Positions 33,841 to 46,503 of a stretch of 64,000 bases of DNA are shown piece by piece. The DNA comes from Fremontodendron californicum (Eukaryota > Streptophyta > Magnoliopsida > Malvales > Malvaceae). Below the pieces are notes generated by a model that saw only the letters and a list, made by a program, of their open reading frames with translations, was not told the origin of the DNA and made no database searches. The position numbers and the translations under genes are program-made. Position 1 is the stretch's first letter. Every line of letters starts with the position of its first letter. Location: assembly GCA_030761205.1 (NCBI GenBank), contig JAULJL010000011.1, positions 11,522,501 through 11,586,500 of the forward strand, written 5' to 3'.

Positions 33841-35827
33841 CTAAGAGTTCTCAGCAAGTGCCTTGTCAATTTCCTCCGCATGATCCCGTAGAATATTCCA
33901 CTGAACCAGATGAAAATCAGATAAGTGAAATGTCCCCATAATCATCACAATAGAAAGCATAAACTTTGTAACTCATACCTGATCCAGACTTAGAGCAATA
34001 CCTAGAAGGAGCATATGAGGATGTTAGTTCATGAATGTTGACAATGACAAAGGAGAAAGAAAATGGGAAAAAAGATGCTAACACTAAGCTTCAGAAGCTA
34101 AAATCCTCAAATTCTTTAAGCATCAACAACATGAATACCAGTGTAGCACCAAGATAAGCGTGGAAATAAAAAGAGAAAGAGAGAGGTATCAAACTTTTCC
34201 AAGACAAATTTTCCCACCCAAAAATTCATCAACAATCTATAACTTCTTCAAATAAGGTTTTTCTCCTTATAAAGAATACGACTAACAGAGATTCCCAACT
34301 TTGACAAGTCTATTTATGTTGGTTGAAATTCAATAACAGTAGGGAAACAAACTCATTAACCAAATTAATATTAAAAAAATCAGTACATTAATCTCAACAT
34401 AGAATACCATGTGTAATTTGGGGCAGACAGCGTAGGCAAGTGCATGCCTTGGTGCCAAGTCATAAAGCAAATCAACTATAATGCCTCTTGCCACTTCGGG
34501 TCAGGCACCTTCGATCAAACACACACCTTTTCTGCCTAGGCAAACTCTTTTTAAGGTAAAAACGCTTAAAAGGTCCCTCTAACTTAAGTGCCCCTCTGCT
34601 TTCTTTTATTATAGTTTTTCTTCTAATAGTGAAAAAATGACAATATTAAATCTCCTGAACAAAATCAAAATATTCATGCACAAGTTTTTGTTGAAGATGA
34701 AAGTGAAGGAAACATTGAACTTTAAATGATGATGAACTTTAGTAGAGCTTATGTCGCTCTGACTCTTCATTTTTCTTGAAGTACCCGTGTCCAACACATA
34801 TCCGGACATGACTATGGGGATATGATCCTCCAAAGACCCTCCAAATACATGAAAATCTAAGAAAAAATTGAACATACACGTGTCCGACACTCACACCCGA
34901 ATCTTAATAACATAGAGTAGAGCAGCTAGAGCTGATATTTAAAACTTTTTTTAAAAAAAGAAAGTCCAATTATGTAGGTAACGAACACAAGCCAATAACA
35001 AATGAATAACACACTGAATAACAAACAAAATGTATAGCGATACCATGTTTTTAATCCAACCTAAACCAAAGGTAGAAAGGTCCAACCTAAATGAAAGTCA
35101 CAACAAACCAAACTTAATAACAACACTTAACATTCGCCTTCACATTTAGGTTCAATACATACATTACTGAAAAAATAGGCCTATACTCAAGAAAACAAGC
35201 AAGTTTTCAGGAAAGCGGGCCTGAATACAACAACATAACACATATATGAAACTCTCTTTCTCAGTTAAAACACCCTTGTTGTACATATTAGAGATTGAGC
35301 AAGTAAAGTCAAATTCCAAATCTAAACTAAAAAAAAAAAAGTAGAAATTTCAAATCCTAATCTTTGGAAATAAAACAAAAACAAAAGGACCTTTTTTGCC
35401 AGGCAATTGTTTGCCATCCTTGAGATAGAATTCACGAATATCAACCCAAATTTTGCCATTCCAGTTCCTCACTGAAACTCTTCTATTCTTGGATATCTGC
35501 AGCCCAAAAGAAAAAAATTTTCCACATTTCATATTCAATATAAAATTTAAAAAAAAAAAAAAAAAAAAACAGAAAAGAAAAGAAAAGAAAAACCCTAAGG
35601 CACAAAACCCTAGAATCGCATATGTTCGAAAAATAAAGCCATGAAATATAATATATAGGGAGAAACAGCGAGAGAATGTGGAGAGTGACCTCGCAGACGA
35701 CGATGTCGTCGGATTCGTCAGAGTCGATGGCAGCAGAAGTCTTGGAGGCTTTCTTGGGAGGCGCGTGGCCCTCATTCTCGTCGGAAGCGTGATCCTCTCC
35801 GTCCTTTCTCTTCCCTCTAAATGACAT
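33841..35827 (-). CDS. KIWI: PC4-type ssDNA-binding transcriptional coactivator (KIWI-like), four exons
   Basis: Exons on the minus strand are 35827-35690, 35496-35391, 34001-33979 and 33900-33841, all with GT donors and AG acceptors. They total 327 nt, giving 108 residues. The N-terminus is lysine- and acid-rich (MSFRGKRKDGEDHASDENEG, then DSDESDDIVVCE). The PC4 domain follows: ISKNRRVSVRNWNGKIWVDI, REFYLKDGKQLPGKKG, IALSLDQWNILRDHAEEIDK, ending ALAENS. Length and order match Arabidopsis KIWI (about 107 residues), a nuclear protein of the PC4/Sub1 family that binds single-stranded DNA and assists RNA polymerase II transcription. Exon 3 is a 23-nt microexon and intron 2 is about 1.4 kb. ATG 35827 is chosen over the in-frame ATG at 35836 because it matches the family start. 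No damage is visible. Confidence 0.93.
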
Positions 35828-36660
35828 TCTCTCCAACTCACTTTCTTCTTCGCAAATAGCAAGCTTGTATTTTTTTCTTTAGCTGAGTAACTCCCCTCGC
35901 TTTTTATTTGCTTTTAAAAACGATTCTCGGCAGTCAACACCGTTTCGTTTTAGTGTTTCTTTTAGTTCGTTTGCTGAGTGAAATTTTTTAAGTGTTCACG
36001 GTGGAATCGAGTTTGGGTCGGATTTAAATATAATATTAATATTATATATTTATTCAAGTTCGATTCAGTTTGAAATATAAGTTTTAAATTATGTTTAAAT
36101 TCGTTTATATTTATAAATGAATAGTCCAATCCTTTTTAGGTCCGTCCATATTATTTTTTTATAAAAAAATTAAAAAAATGTTATTTTATTTAATTTTTAG
36201 TAAATTTTACTAAAATATAGATAACTTAACATATTTTTAAATATGTACATTATAATATTATATATATTTATTTTTTATATGATATAAATTATATAATATA
36301 TATAAATATAAAAATAATATACTTTATAAATAAAAACGAGCAGGATCGAGCTCGGGTCTTGATTGTTGGAGTCAAGGCTCGATTCATTTTTTGAACAGAT
36401 CTTATTTTTTTGCCGAAGCTCATATTTTTCATATTTTGGGTCTAATATTTTTGTCAAAATCCTCTCAAATATTGGACGGACCTTCGGGCTTAGACAGATA
36501 GCTTGACCCTTGAACAGGTCTAATTACAAGTGGGCTAAATGATTATCAAATATTTTTTTTAATTATTTTTTATTATACTTCAAGATATAGTTTGGTTCGA
36601 ATAATGTTAGATTACTTTTGTTAATAGGATTTACATATAAGATTATCAGGATATATTTTG
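35828..36660. other. KIWI upstream region and a dispersed GGTCGG-type repeat
   Basis: 35828-35990 is the KIWI promoter and 5' UTR area, with no clear TATA box. From about 36000 to 36525 lies a diverged copy of the repeat at 37015-37554, from GAGTTTGGGTCGGATTTAAA to TTGAACAGGTCTAATT. A 70-80 bp tandem pair with TTTGGTTCGRATAATGTTAG begins at 36592 and 36669. Confidence 0.55.
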
Positions 36661-36950
36661 GGATCGTTTGGTTCGGATAATGTTAGATTACCAAAAGTAA
36701 TAAGATGTTTTACAAGATTATCAAGACATATTCCCATTAATTTGACATGCATGCATTTGGTTTAGCTGCCTTTCGTTCAAGATTACGATATTTGGTTGGC
36801 CAAGAATATAATATTCCGAAATGGCCACATTGCTAAAATATTCTCTAACAATATGAAGTTGTACATTTTTTTTTATACATTTAAATATGAAAAAATAACT
36901 TTTAAAAAGTATATGATTATTGATCAAATAAATTTTATATTTTATATTTT

Positions 36951-37610
36951 ATGACATTATATAAGAATAATAAAATTTATATGATTATGGATAAAATTTA
37001 TATTTCATGACATTAAAGGTATTCATAGGTCGAGTCGAGTCGGGTTCGGACCTAAGTATGGCATCAACATCACATATACTTGCCCAAGTCCCGCTCAATT
37101 CGAAATATGAGCCTCAAATTTTGTCCAAACCGTCCATATTTGTAAATGGGTAGCCCAAACTCATCCAGCCTATCCATATTAGTTTTTTAAATTTTTTTTT
37201 TGAAAATGTTATTTTTTTATTTAATTTTTAGTAATTTTATCTCTCTTTTTTCTTTTGTTAAATTTTAAAACATGGATAACTTAACATTATTTTTAATGTT
37301 TATACTATAATATTATATATATTTATTTTTTATATGATATAAATTATATAATATATTATGTAAATGAAAAGCGGCCGGATCAAACAGAACTTAGGCCTTG
37401 AATGTTGGAGGCAAAGCCCGGCCCATTTCTAAATGGGCCTATTTTTTTTTTGCCCAAACCCATATGTCGGACATAATATTTTTGTCCAAGCCTTCCCAAA
37501 TATCGGGCGGACGTTCTGAATTGAGCGGGTAGCTCGGTTCTTGGACAGGTCTACATGACATTTTATAAAAATTATAAAATTTATATGCTTATGGATAAAA
37601 TTTATATTCC
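36951..37610. repeat. 56-bp tandem pair split by a small insert
   Basis: Units starting ATGACATT at 36951 and at 37007/37555 share the core AAATTTATATG(A/C)TTATGGATA. The second unit is interrupted by the 540-bp insert after its first 8 bp. Confidence 0.6.
37015..37554. mobile_element. 540-bp non-autonomous insert, 8-bp TSD ATGACATT
   Basis: ATGACATT is at 37007-37014 and 37555-37562. The ends are GC-richer (TAGGTCGAGTCGAGTCGGGT at the left; GAGCGGGTAGCTCGGTTCTT at the right) with an AT-rich core. Terminal inverted similarity is weak. An 8-bp duplication suits a hAT-type element, but the tandem structure of the target could also supply the repeat by chance. Confidence 0.55.
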
Positions 37611-38321
37611 ATAATAAGTCCTTTACTTTGTTTGGTTCATTAATAATTTGCCAATAATAAAAAATAAATTTTAAGCAAAAATGTATCTTTTTTAAAATAA
37701 AAATATGAAAAAAAGTTAAATTTGGTTAAATTATTCAGAAAGATTGATCCATCTTTAGTAGGGATAGATCCTTTTGATCCATCTTTAGAATGGACCGATC
37801 CTTTTGAACAGAAAATGCTTCATTCTGGCTGCAACACATGAAGGATCGATCCCCTAATTACAAGGATCGATCTCCTAACTCTTTTTTCACTTACAGATTC
37901 CAACAAAAGCATTTGGCATTTGACTAATATTCCAACAACTAACAAAACATTATGATATAAACAATATGAAATAAGCAAATACAAACACCAAGGACATACA
38001 TTAATGTAAGAGAACATAATCTGTAACAAACATATTATGGATATCTCTTTTACTAACCAATTCAAATACCATATGGCAGTTAAAGTTAACATGACCTATA
38101 GCTGTAACATATATGCACAACACATAAACTAACCAAGTCATAAACATATTTACATATCTCAATCAATGGCATCTCAAAACCCAAATTACAAAGTAGAATA
38201 TGAGTATGCAATTACAAAAAGTTGCCAACATTTTTATACAAGCTTTAAGCACAAAGAGAAGCTACAGATCTGCAAAAAAATTGAAGTCAAAGGAGGATCG
38301 ATAAGGATTACATTCATACCA
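37611..38321. other. Flank shared with 52260-52512, then 3' flank of the Myb/SANT pseudogene
   Basis: 37611-37880 resembles 52260-52512 in direct orientation, including the ATCCTTTTGAACA and GGATCGATC motifs. No coding frame is recognised to 38321. Confidence 0.5.
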
Positions 38322-39371
38322 TTACTTAAGTATGTAATCCCTTCTGAATTCCTTTGGCAAAGAAAAGAAAAAATTTACATTGTGTATATCTTTGCTAATA
38401 TATTCCCTTGTAGTAAGTATGTTATCTTTGGAGAAGCCTTCAATTTTCATGATTTCTTTGAAAATCATCATCCTCTTATCATTTCCCTCAGCCTCTTTCT
38501 TGAAGAATGCAGAAATACCCTTTATCTCCTCTGTAGCTTCTAAGTATGCAGTGCCAAACTGGCCTATCTCTTCCACAAGCTCAGCCAATCCATCAATTCT
38601 TCGAAACCTCTTCCTACTTGTCACAGCTCTTTTGGTTGGGGCAGCAGCTATTTGATAGGCTGAAGCATCTATTTCCTCCATTGAATCAGCTTCTCTTCCC
38701 CCTTCAGGATCAGTATTAGGTGCATCTACAAACTCTTCTTCTTCTTCACATTCAATTTCCTCCATTGTATCAGCTGAGGTCTCAGCTCCTGTTTTTGTTG
38801 CTGTGTCTTTTCCGAAAATAATGACAAAGTCATCAAAGTATGGAAAATTTTTGTTTCTCAATCCACCAACTGTTGGATGACTCTAAACAAATGTCAAACA
38901 CCAAAATAATACATGATTAATATAAGCATTGATAGCCTAAAATCATAAAGTAATTTAATTGAAAGAAATGTTTGCTACTTACCTTAACCCAATCATCAAA
39001 TACATCTTTTGATGCAGTCAAACATTTTTCTTCTGCATTCTATCCTAATCCACTCATATTGCTAATCATTTCAGAGATGGCATTGTATTGCCTCTTCAGT
39101 AACTTGACTCTGGACTCGATATGTGGGTTGGCTTTGAGTTCTACTATAGGAAGTTTGGTTTCTAACAGTTTTTCAAGATGGGATAGATAACCTGCCCTAA
39201 AAGTCCTATTGCCCCCACTCCAGTGTGGATCTTCTGCCAAGACATGTAGGCATTCAACTAGCATAGCATCTTCTTTTTTTGTCACTGTCTTTTACAAGTC
39301 GGGTATTAATCTTTCTAGCTAGTTATTTCCTAGGCTTACTTTGGTTTCTTACCTCTAAATTAGATGATGAC
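38322..39371 (-). pseudogene. Myb/SANT-like protein, PIF/Harbinger partner ORF, broken
   Basis: Exon 2 (39288-38983) reads TVTKKEDAMLVECLHVLAED, HWSGGNRTFRAGYLSHLEKL and PHIESRVKLLKRQYNAISEM, the plant Myb/SANT-like DNA-binding domain. A TAG at 39042-39040 replaces the conserved Trp after GLG. The donor GTAAGT follows VFDDWVK. Exon 3 (38882-38322) starts SHPTVGGLRNKNFPYFDDFV, then an acidic linker and RAVTSRKRFRRIDGLAELVE. A short exon 1 (MSSSNLE) should precede, but a 4.5-kb solo LTR separates its ATG (43877-43875) from the rest (39371-39354). In PIF/Harbinger transposons such proteins act with the transposase, whose remains lie just upstream on the same strand. The gene is dead by insertion and by nonsense mutation. 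Confidence 0.82.
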
Positions 39372-42300
39372 TGTAGACACCTAATTTTGTCCGGACCACT
39401 AAAACATGAATGTTTTCTTCCTAAATTGATGTTCCAGAATGTAAAAAGACTTTTTTCATCCTGCAAGTGGTACTCCGGGACTTAGTCTAAGAAGGCAAAC
39501 ATAAAAAGTCAAACTTGAAAAAATCAACCTCGAAAAGTCAACCCTAAAAAGTCAACTACTGAAAAAGTCAACCCACTTTCAAAATCAAGATTTGAAGTTC
39601 AACTGAAAAATAGCGAAAGAATTTTGATAATCCGAGGTCTACATCGAAAGATATGGAGTTCGGAAGTTGGGTTATGGAGATTCAGTAGAAAGGAAACCCT
39701 AATCCGGAAAATCTAGGGAAAAATGCTTAAACGATCGAATTGGTCAAAATTGAAAGTTCCAAATGAAAGATAAGAACTGAATACGGGTAATGGAGAAGCC
39801 ACTTGAAAGAAAAACTGAAAGAAAAGTCAATCAGGAAGAAAACCGAGAATTAGGGTTTTTGATGGATTTCGGTGAAATTGGAAAGAATTACAGAAATGGC
39901 CCGACTCGATAGGACTAAAGCCCCTAATGGATGAGGAGTGATTAAAAAGGATAGCCCAAGGCTCAGTTTGAAGAAAATATGAAAATCGGACTTGTTTTGA
40001 GCAAAATCGGGTTTCGGAGGCAAAAGGGCAAAATCGGAAAATTTGGGAAAAATAGCAAATGAACTCCAAAAATTATGAAAAATTGAAAATCTCATTCTTA
40101 AATCATTTTGAAGAGATTGGAGAAATAAAATCTTGATTCGGAGTTCGTTTGCAAAATGGCCAAATCTCGGGTCCCTTATGCAAAAATTCAAGAAGATAAA
40201 TCCCGGAAAAATAGCAAATGAACTCCAAAAATTTTAAAAATTTGCAAATCTCATTTTTAAATTATTTGGAAGAGATTGGCGAAAGAAAATCTGGATTCGT
40301 AGTTCGTTTGCAAAATGGCCAAATCTCTGGCCCCCTATGCAGTAATTCAAGCAGATAAATCCCGAAAAAAATACCAAATGAGTTCCAAAAATTATGAAAA
40401 CATCCAGATCACACTTTTAAATTATTTGGAAGAGATTGATGAAGAAAAATCTGGATTTGGAGCTCGTTTAAAAATGGTAAAGTTTGGGAGCATAAAAGGG
40501 CAATTTTGGAAGAAAAAATCCAAATAAATAGCAAATGAACTCGAAAAATTTTGAAAACTTACAGAATTCAATTTTTTATTATTTTGGAATTATTGAAAAA
40601 ATAAAATTTGAATTTGGAGTCCGTTTGCTATTTATTTATGTTTGGGGGGCAAAAAGGTCATTTTACCCAAGAAACCGAAAAGGCTTTTCTTGCCTTTTAA
40701 AAAATGAAACATGGACTGGAAGAAAAGGGGCTGGCCGGCCAAGGCCCAAGGATAGCTAAATAGTTTCTGATTTTTAATCAAAAGGCCAACAATGAAGAGG
40801 AAGTTAGTTATTTTTTGATCAAGCCTTTGCAAATAAGCCACATGGACCAATGCATGAAGAGGGAGAGTGTCAACATAATGGCTTAAGATTCTTAAACAGC
40901 TATAATTGTGGATAGCTGATGGCCTAATCTAAGGGTGATAATTTTATGTTTTAAACATCTTGGATCAATAGCCTTTGGATGGAAATTGGTTGAATGAAAA
41001 ATGACAACATCCTAGTCTAGGAAGATCATTCGGCCACACTACAAGGGAAGCATTCTCTCTTTCATTTTTAGCTATTCACTCTCTATTCTCTCTTGGTTTT
41101 TGCTGATTTTCTCTCCATTGTTGAAAAGCAAAAAGAAAAGTTTAGAAAATAAAAGAAAGTTAGAAGAGAAAAAGCTTGAAAGATAGCTTCTAAAGGTTGC
41201 TTTAAGCACCATACTCCTGCACTTTCTTTGATTTTCCATTCTTGATTTGCTGTTTTGATCACTATTTTGGTGAGTTTCTTTTGATTTTTCTTTTAAAATA
41301 AGTGTTTTTAATGTTTTTTTTAAGTTCCTTCTTCATTCTTTCTTGTAAAAAGCTCTTGAAATTTTTTTCCCTTTGTTTTTGAGATGGCCGAATGGCCTAC
41401 TTTTTGAGGGTTGCTGTTTGCATTTTTATTTTATGTTATTCTTGATATTTAACAAGTTTTGATGCTTTAATCTTCTTCTAATACATAAATATGAAGCTTG
41501 TTTTAATTTGGTTGCTTGCTTGTTTCTATTTTTTAGTCTATTATCTTGTTATCATGTTTATTTTACTTGTCTTGCATTTTTGATTTTATGTTTTCAAAAT
41601 GTTTAAGTTAGTTTATGTTTTATATTTTGTAATCCATGTGTTTGTGAAAATGCCTATTGGTTTTCATGCCTTTACTTTATATTTGCATGATTTGAGCATT
41701 ATTCTTTAGCTATGCATGTTAGTATATCATGTGTTTGTGAAAATGCCATGTTCATTTTAAGCATCCACCACATTCGGCCACCTCATATTGTTTGCTTTGT
41801 TTGTGCATTTTTGTTATGTTAGTTGATAGGTTTGCATTTTCATGATATTTTGTTGAGTATTTTGTTTAAGCATGCCATGTGTTTGTGTTATTGCCATGCA
41901 TATTTTAGGCTTAAGATTGGTTTGTTTTTCCATGCATATTCATGCATTTTAGACCTAGGTTGCATTAAATGTCATGCAAGTTTCATTTAGGTCTAGGTCA
42001 TTTTATTGATACCATGTATTTTTCATGTCATTTAGGTTTTAAATCATGCATTTCATGCATCATATTTGCTGTATTTTTCATGCATTTCATGTCCTTGCCA
42101 CTTGACTTATGACTTAGGCCAATCAATGGTTCAAAGTTATGCTCTCTTGAACATACTTGTGGAAAATTAAAGAGTTGTCAAATTGATTATTCTACCTTTG
42201 TGATTTTTTTACTTAGCCAATTTTTTGCCTAACTTTTCAAAAGTGTTAACTACTATTTGTGAGTCATTTAGAGAATCTCTAATATTTTTACTTTGATTTT

Positions 42301-43870
42301 TAAATTATTTTATCAAAGGCAAAAGAATGTGTTTTGGCAAAATAGTTTTTTTCACCCAGTACTCGTAATTTTTCCGATTTTTCTGGGCAGTCATCTTTAA
42401 TCAGAAAATTAAGCCATTTTTTTCTGTGTAGTTTTACATGTTTTGAGTCTCCAGTATTGTTTTTAGATTTTTTTGAATTTTTAAAAATAGGGTAAAAAGT
42501 CATGCTTTAAAACTGGACAGTAGAGTCAGAATTGAATTTGAAGGAAAATCATTTTTCTATTTTGGTTAAGTTACTTAGAGAGGGTTGATTAGGAAGTTTA
42601 ACTACTGACTTAGGGTAGTTTCTAAGCCTTTTTAAACTCTAAAAATGATTTTTTACGTCTCGGGTTAAGGGTGGTCAAGTCCGGGATTTTAAACTTAAGA
42701 AATTAGAGCCATTTAAAAAGGGTTTAGCTAAGTTTTTATTTTTTAATCTAAGCTTTTCAAAATTGTTTTCAAACAATCACAAAGTATTTTGATTTTAGAA
42801 TATTTAATTTGATATATTTTCCTAAGGTAGCCGGATATCTTTTTAGATATACGAATTTTCTTAATTAAAGGAAAAAAATACATTCTCATGCATGCATTCT
42901 CCATATTCATGCATATTATATAATATGTAATTTTTGCTATGTTTAATTTTCATGATGATGTTATTATCTTTGATTTAAATTTTTGCTATGTTTAATTTTC
43001 ATGATGATTTTGAATACCTAGGTCATTTTATTCCATTTAGAATATATCATATAAATTAGGATATTTCATTTCATTTAGAATATGCTAAGACATTAAATTA
43101 TATCATATCATTTAGGTTGCATTATATTATTTAGACTTTCCTATGTCATTTTATTTATGTCTTACATATTCATATTTTTTTAAAATGTTTTAAAAAAGAT
43201 AATGATTTTCAATAAAATAAAGATATTCCCGAGTTAAAATAATTCATGAATTCTCTACCGGATTTGCTGGGGAGGATATCATCAATTATCATTAATAACG
43301 AAATATTTTCTTTAAAATGAGAATGATTCGAAAAATTTTCCAAATTAATAAAAATTTATATATTTTGCCACGTTTGTTGGGGAATATAAAAAATTTTGAA
43401 TTTATAAATTCCAGATCATTTTCAATTAAAATTGGAATTATTTTTCTTTAAATTGAGGAATTAACTTGAAATACTAAATTTAAAACTGACTTTTTATCGA
43501 GACTTGAAATAACACACGATTAATAAGGTAACATTTTATACGGGCGTTGTGGGGGTGCTAATCCTTCCCCACACGTAACCGAGTCCCGAACCCGCTTCTT
43601 TGATTTCTCTGGTTTAAAACGCAGATTTGAAATTGGTTTTTAAAATATTTTAATTAATTTTAAAATATTTTATAAAATCGATTTTAATAGGTGGCCGATC
43701 ACACCTAGCTAAAAAAGATTGGTGGCGACTCCATATCTTTTTCAATGTCATTTTCAAAACCTTCATTTTTCAAGAAGGATTAAGTCAACTTTTCCTCAAT
43801 TTTTTTTAATGTCACGCTTAACGAATAATAAAGTCTTGCGATGAGACTTGTTATTTTTTAGGTTACGACA
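39372..43870 (+). mobile_element. Giant solo LTR (4499 bp) of a Tat/Ogre-type element, TSD ATGAC
   Basis: It starts TGTAGACACC and ends GGTTACGACA, with ATGAC at 39367-39371 and 43871-43875. It is the reverse-complement relative of the 3' LTR at 52537-58078, which belongs to a Tat-type pol. A degenerate tandem array of 157-160 bp units occupies about 39960-40650 (unit landmark GTTTGCAAAATGGCCAAATC). A pyrimidine-rich stretch around 41050-41280 and many TTTGTGAAAATGCC/CATGCATTT motifs (41640-42070) follow. No internal coding region remains, so recombination between LTRs deleted the rest. Confidence 0.92.
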
Positions 43871-44161
43871 ATGACATTTCCAAATCCTAATAAAGTAAAC
43901 AAGTTTAGATAACCACAAGAAAAATATATAACACAACATATAAGAAAATAATCACATAACACAACATATAAATGCATAATCACATATGTATAATAAAATC
44001 CATGTCACATAAACAATTCAAGTAATTTAAAGGTTCAAATACATCAAATAAGAAAGAAAATTAATCATTGTCTTTACGTTCGAATATAAGTATAAAATGT
44101 TAAGGTACATGCATCTGAAAAGAAGAATTATAAACTAACAACTGTCCTTAAGCATTAGATG
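43871..44161 (-). other. Junction between solo LTR and transposase remnant
   Basis: It contains the ATG of the disrupted Myb/SANT frame (43877-43875, minus) and AT-rich DNA. No other frame is recognised. Confidence 0.5.
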
Positions 44162-45514
44162 CCAGCCAACTAGTGAAAATCACCTCTTCTAGCTTGTCTC
44201 TCCACTCAGTCCAAGTAGTACTTGGCTCAGAATGCTTGATCAACTTTTCTTCACCATCCCCTTCTGCTTGGCTACTATCCATTCACCAACATCACTTTCA
44301 ATAGGGTCAATTAGCATCTCAGATCTAACAAAATTATGGAGAATACAAGCTGAAATGATTCTACATTGTGTCTTCACTAGATAAAATGATTTCTCTCTTA
44401 AAATTGCCCATCTGGCCTTCAATATGCTAAAACATCTCTCAATGCAATTTCTTGCTTGAGAGTGTTTCATATTGAAGTATTCTTAGGGTGTAGTAGGTAG
44501 GTGTCCTTGTCTCCAATAATTCAAGTGGTATCTTTGACCTCTATATGGTGCCAGAAAACCTTCCCTATTTGTATATCCAACATCACACAAATAGTATGAC
44601 CCTATTTATTACAATTAAGAACTGAATTAATATACAAAAGGAACTGTAGTTTTATTTCCTAACATAATAGGTACTCAGGTACTTAATCATTACCTTGTGG
44701 GATCCTTAAACCAATTCTCCTACTAATGGCATCCCTGAATACTCTACCATCTGCTGCAGAACCTTCCCACCCTGATAAGACATAAATGAATTGCATGTCT
44801 GATGTGCAAACACCAAGAACATTTGTAGCAATTCATTTTTCCTTATCTTGTACCTAAGTCTGTTAGAGTCCATATTGACCCTTATGTATATTCTGGCTAA
44901 GGCTCTTAAACAGTCCTAAATCCAAAAACAATGTAAAGAATAAATAGTTAAGTTCTTATTTACATATTATATATTCAATTAATACTTATTTTCAATGTAA
45001 GGATTGTGTGACAATACCTTAAACCATTTCCATCTATAATCTATTGAATTCTTTGGTATCAGATTTGGTTTTTAAGCAGTAGTGAATGAAGCCTCAAAAC
45101 AGAATTCAAGACTGCATGAAATTTCCTACTAAGTATCTCACTATATCTGGCTACTTGACGCTTAAGAACCCTATTCTTGATATGATGAGAAATAATGTAA
45201 AGGAAATTGATAACCATTTCTTCTAAATCCATATTTCTATTTTCTTTCAATCTTTCTTGGCTTCTAAGCAAATGACACAATTTTGCAAAAGTTCTCATAT
45301 CCATTCTACAGTTACCTACACTCTGCCTATCACTCTCAAAGGCCGTTTTATGTAAGTTAATTGATTTAATATTATGCCTACAAAGTGTTTCATGAGCATA
45401 ATATATTCTACTTCTATTTCTAAGTTTTCTAACAACTAATGAAATAGCCATAAACAACAACATTTGAAACATAGTTTCTAACATCTCCAATTGCAAAATA
45501 AGAACTGTAAGCAA
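44162..45514 (-). pseudogene. PIF/Harbinger DDE transposase (DDE_Tnp_4 type), decayed
   Basis: Exon-like segments read leftward. 45514-45022 has MDMRTFAKLCHLLRSQERLK and NFLYIISHHIKNRVLKRQVA, then YRWKWFK with donor GTATTG. About 44916-44702 contains DCLRALARIYIRV, where relatives have LDGTYI, so the first catalytic Asp is lost. After a 1-nt shift it continues SDMQFIYVLSGWEGSAADGR. 44603-44162 has SYYLCDVGYTNREGFLAPYR (second Asp), a TAA after LPTTP, then NMKHSQARNCIERCFSILKA (catalytic Glu) and TQCRIISACILHNFVRSEML. A final 1-nt shift near 44275 leads to the true C-terminus ending WLASNA at 44169-44171. At least two frameshifts, one stop and one lost catalytic residue make it inactive. Confidence 0.85.
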
Positions 45515-46005
45515 TTACATCTTCTTTCTTATTGCTATTCAAACCATAACTGTTTAAAACAAATATTGACAGTATTGATAAACTCATAAAACAAACATAA
45601 AATGCTAAATATACAAATGTTGCTAAATATACAAATACGCGAATGCTAAAGAAAAGAATTATATATATCAATCTTTTACTTCTAAGCTATACACATGAAA
45701 AAACTTGTACATTGATACAACATTGAAAGGAGATTTGAACCTAAACAGTAGCATTGACATGATTCTAAAAGCTTAACTGAAAAGTGAGAACCGAAACCGA
45801 AATCTCTTATCCAAAACCGAAACCAAAATCAATTACCCAAATTGAAACCAAAATCCCTTAACCCTAAACCCTAAACCAAAACTAAAATTCTAAACCCAAA
45901 TTTCCTAAACCCCAAAATCCTTAAACCTAAACAAGAATTAAAAACCAAAAATCACTCTACTGAAACCCTTAAACCCCTAAACCTAAACCAAAATTAAAAA
46001 CCCAA
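45515..46005. other. Upstream flank of the transposase with telomere-like repeats
   Basis: 45800-46005 is rich in CCCTAAACC, CCGAAACC and AACCAAAA variants, resembling decayed plant telomere repeat (CCCTAAA). It continues after the chromovirus at 50456-50550. No coding frame. Confidence 0.55.
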
Positions 46006-46010
46006 TAGCC

Positions 46011-46499
46011 TATGATGAAGATCAGGATCAAGAGGCGTAATATGACACCAGGGAAGCAAACAAAGGTGGATGGTGATAGAGCTGAGCTTAAGGAGCTGAT
46101 GGGAAAAACAGTTAAGCTGGAAAAGGCAGTTAGCAGTACAGCTGAGCCAGTACCATGGAGTGAGGGTGCAGCTGAGTTGGTACAAGCAAGAGTACAGAAG
46201 GAAGGCTTAGCTGATGGTTATCCACCAAAGGCTACAAGCTTCTAGAGGAAATGAGGAGAATATAGCAATGGACAGCTGGCATTATTGTTATGTATTCAGG
46301 AATTAGTTAATAAAAGTTAATTGAGAATATTCATGTAATTCCTTAGTTGTAGGAAACGGTTAGAATCTGTCAGAGGATTATATACCAGCTGTATTGGATG
46401 CGTTTTAGCTATCAATGAAAATATATCAATTCTCTTCTATTTCTATCTTCTTCTTCATTCTCTGGTCTATATTTCTTTCATTTCAATTATTTCATAACA
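46011..46499 (+). repeat. 5' LTR of the chromovirus, with TATA box
   Basis: The second base is A where the other copy has G, so the terminal TG is damaged. TATATACC at 46379-46386 is a likely TATA box. A 77-codon frame (46012-46245) is the copy of the pol tail read from the 3' LTR. Confidence 0.9.
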
Positions 46500-46503
46500 G
46501 GAA

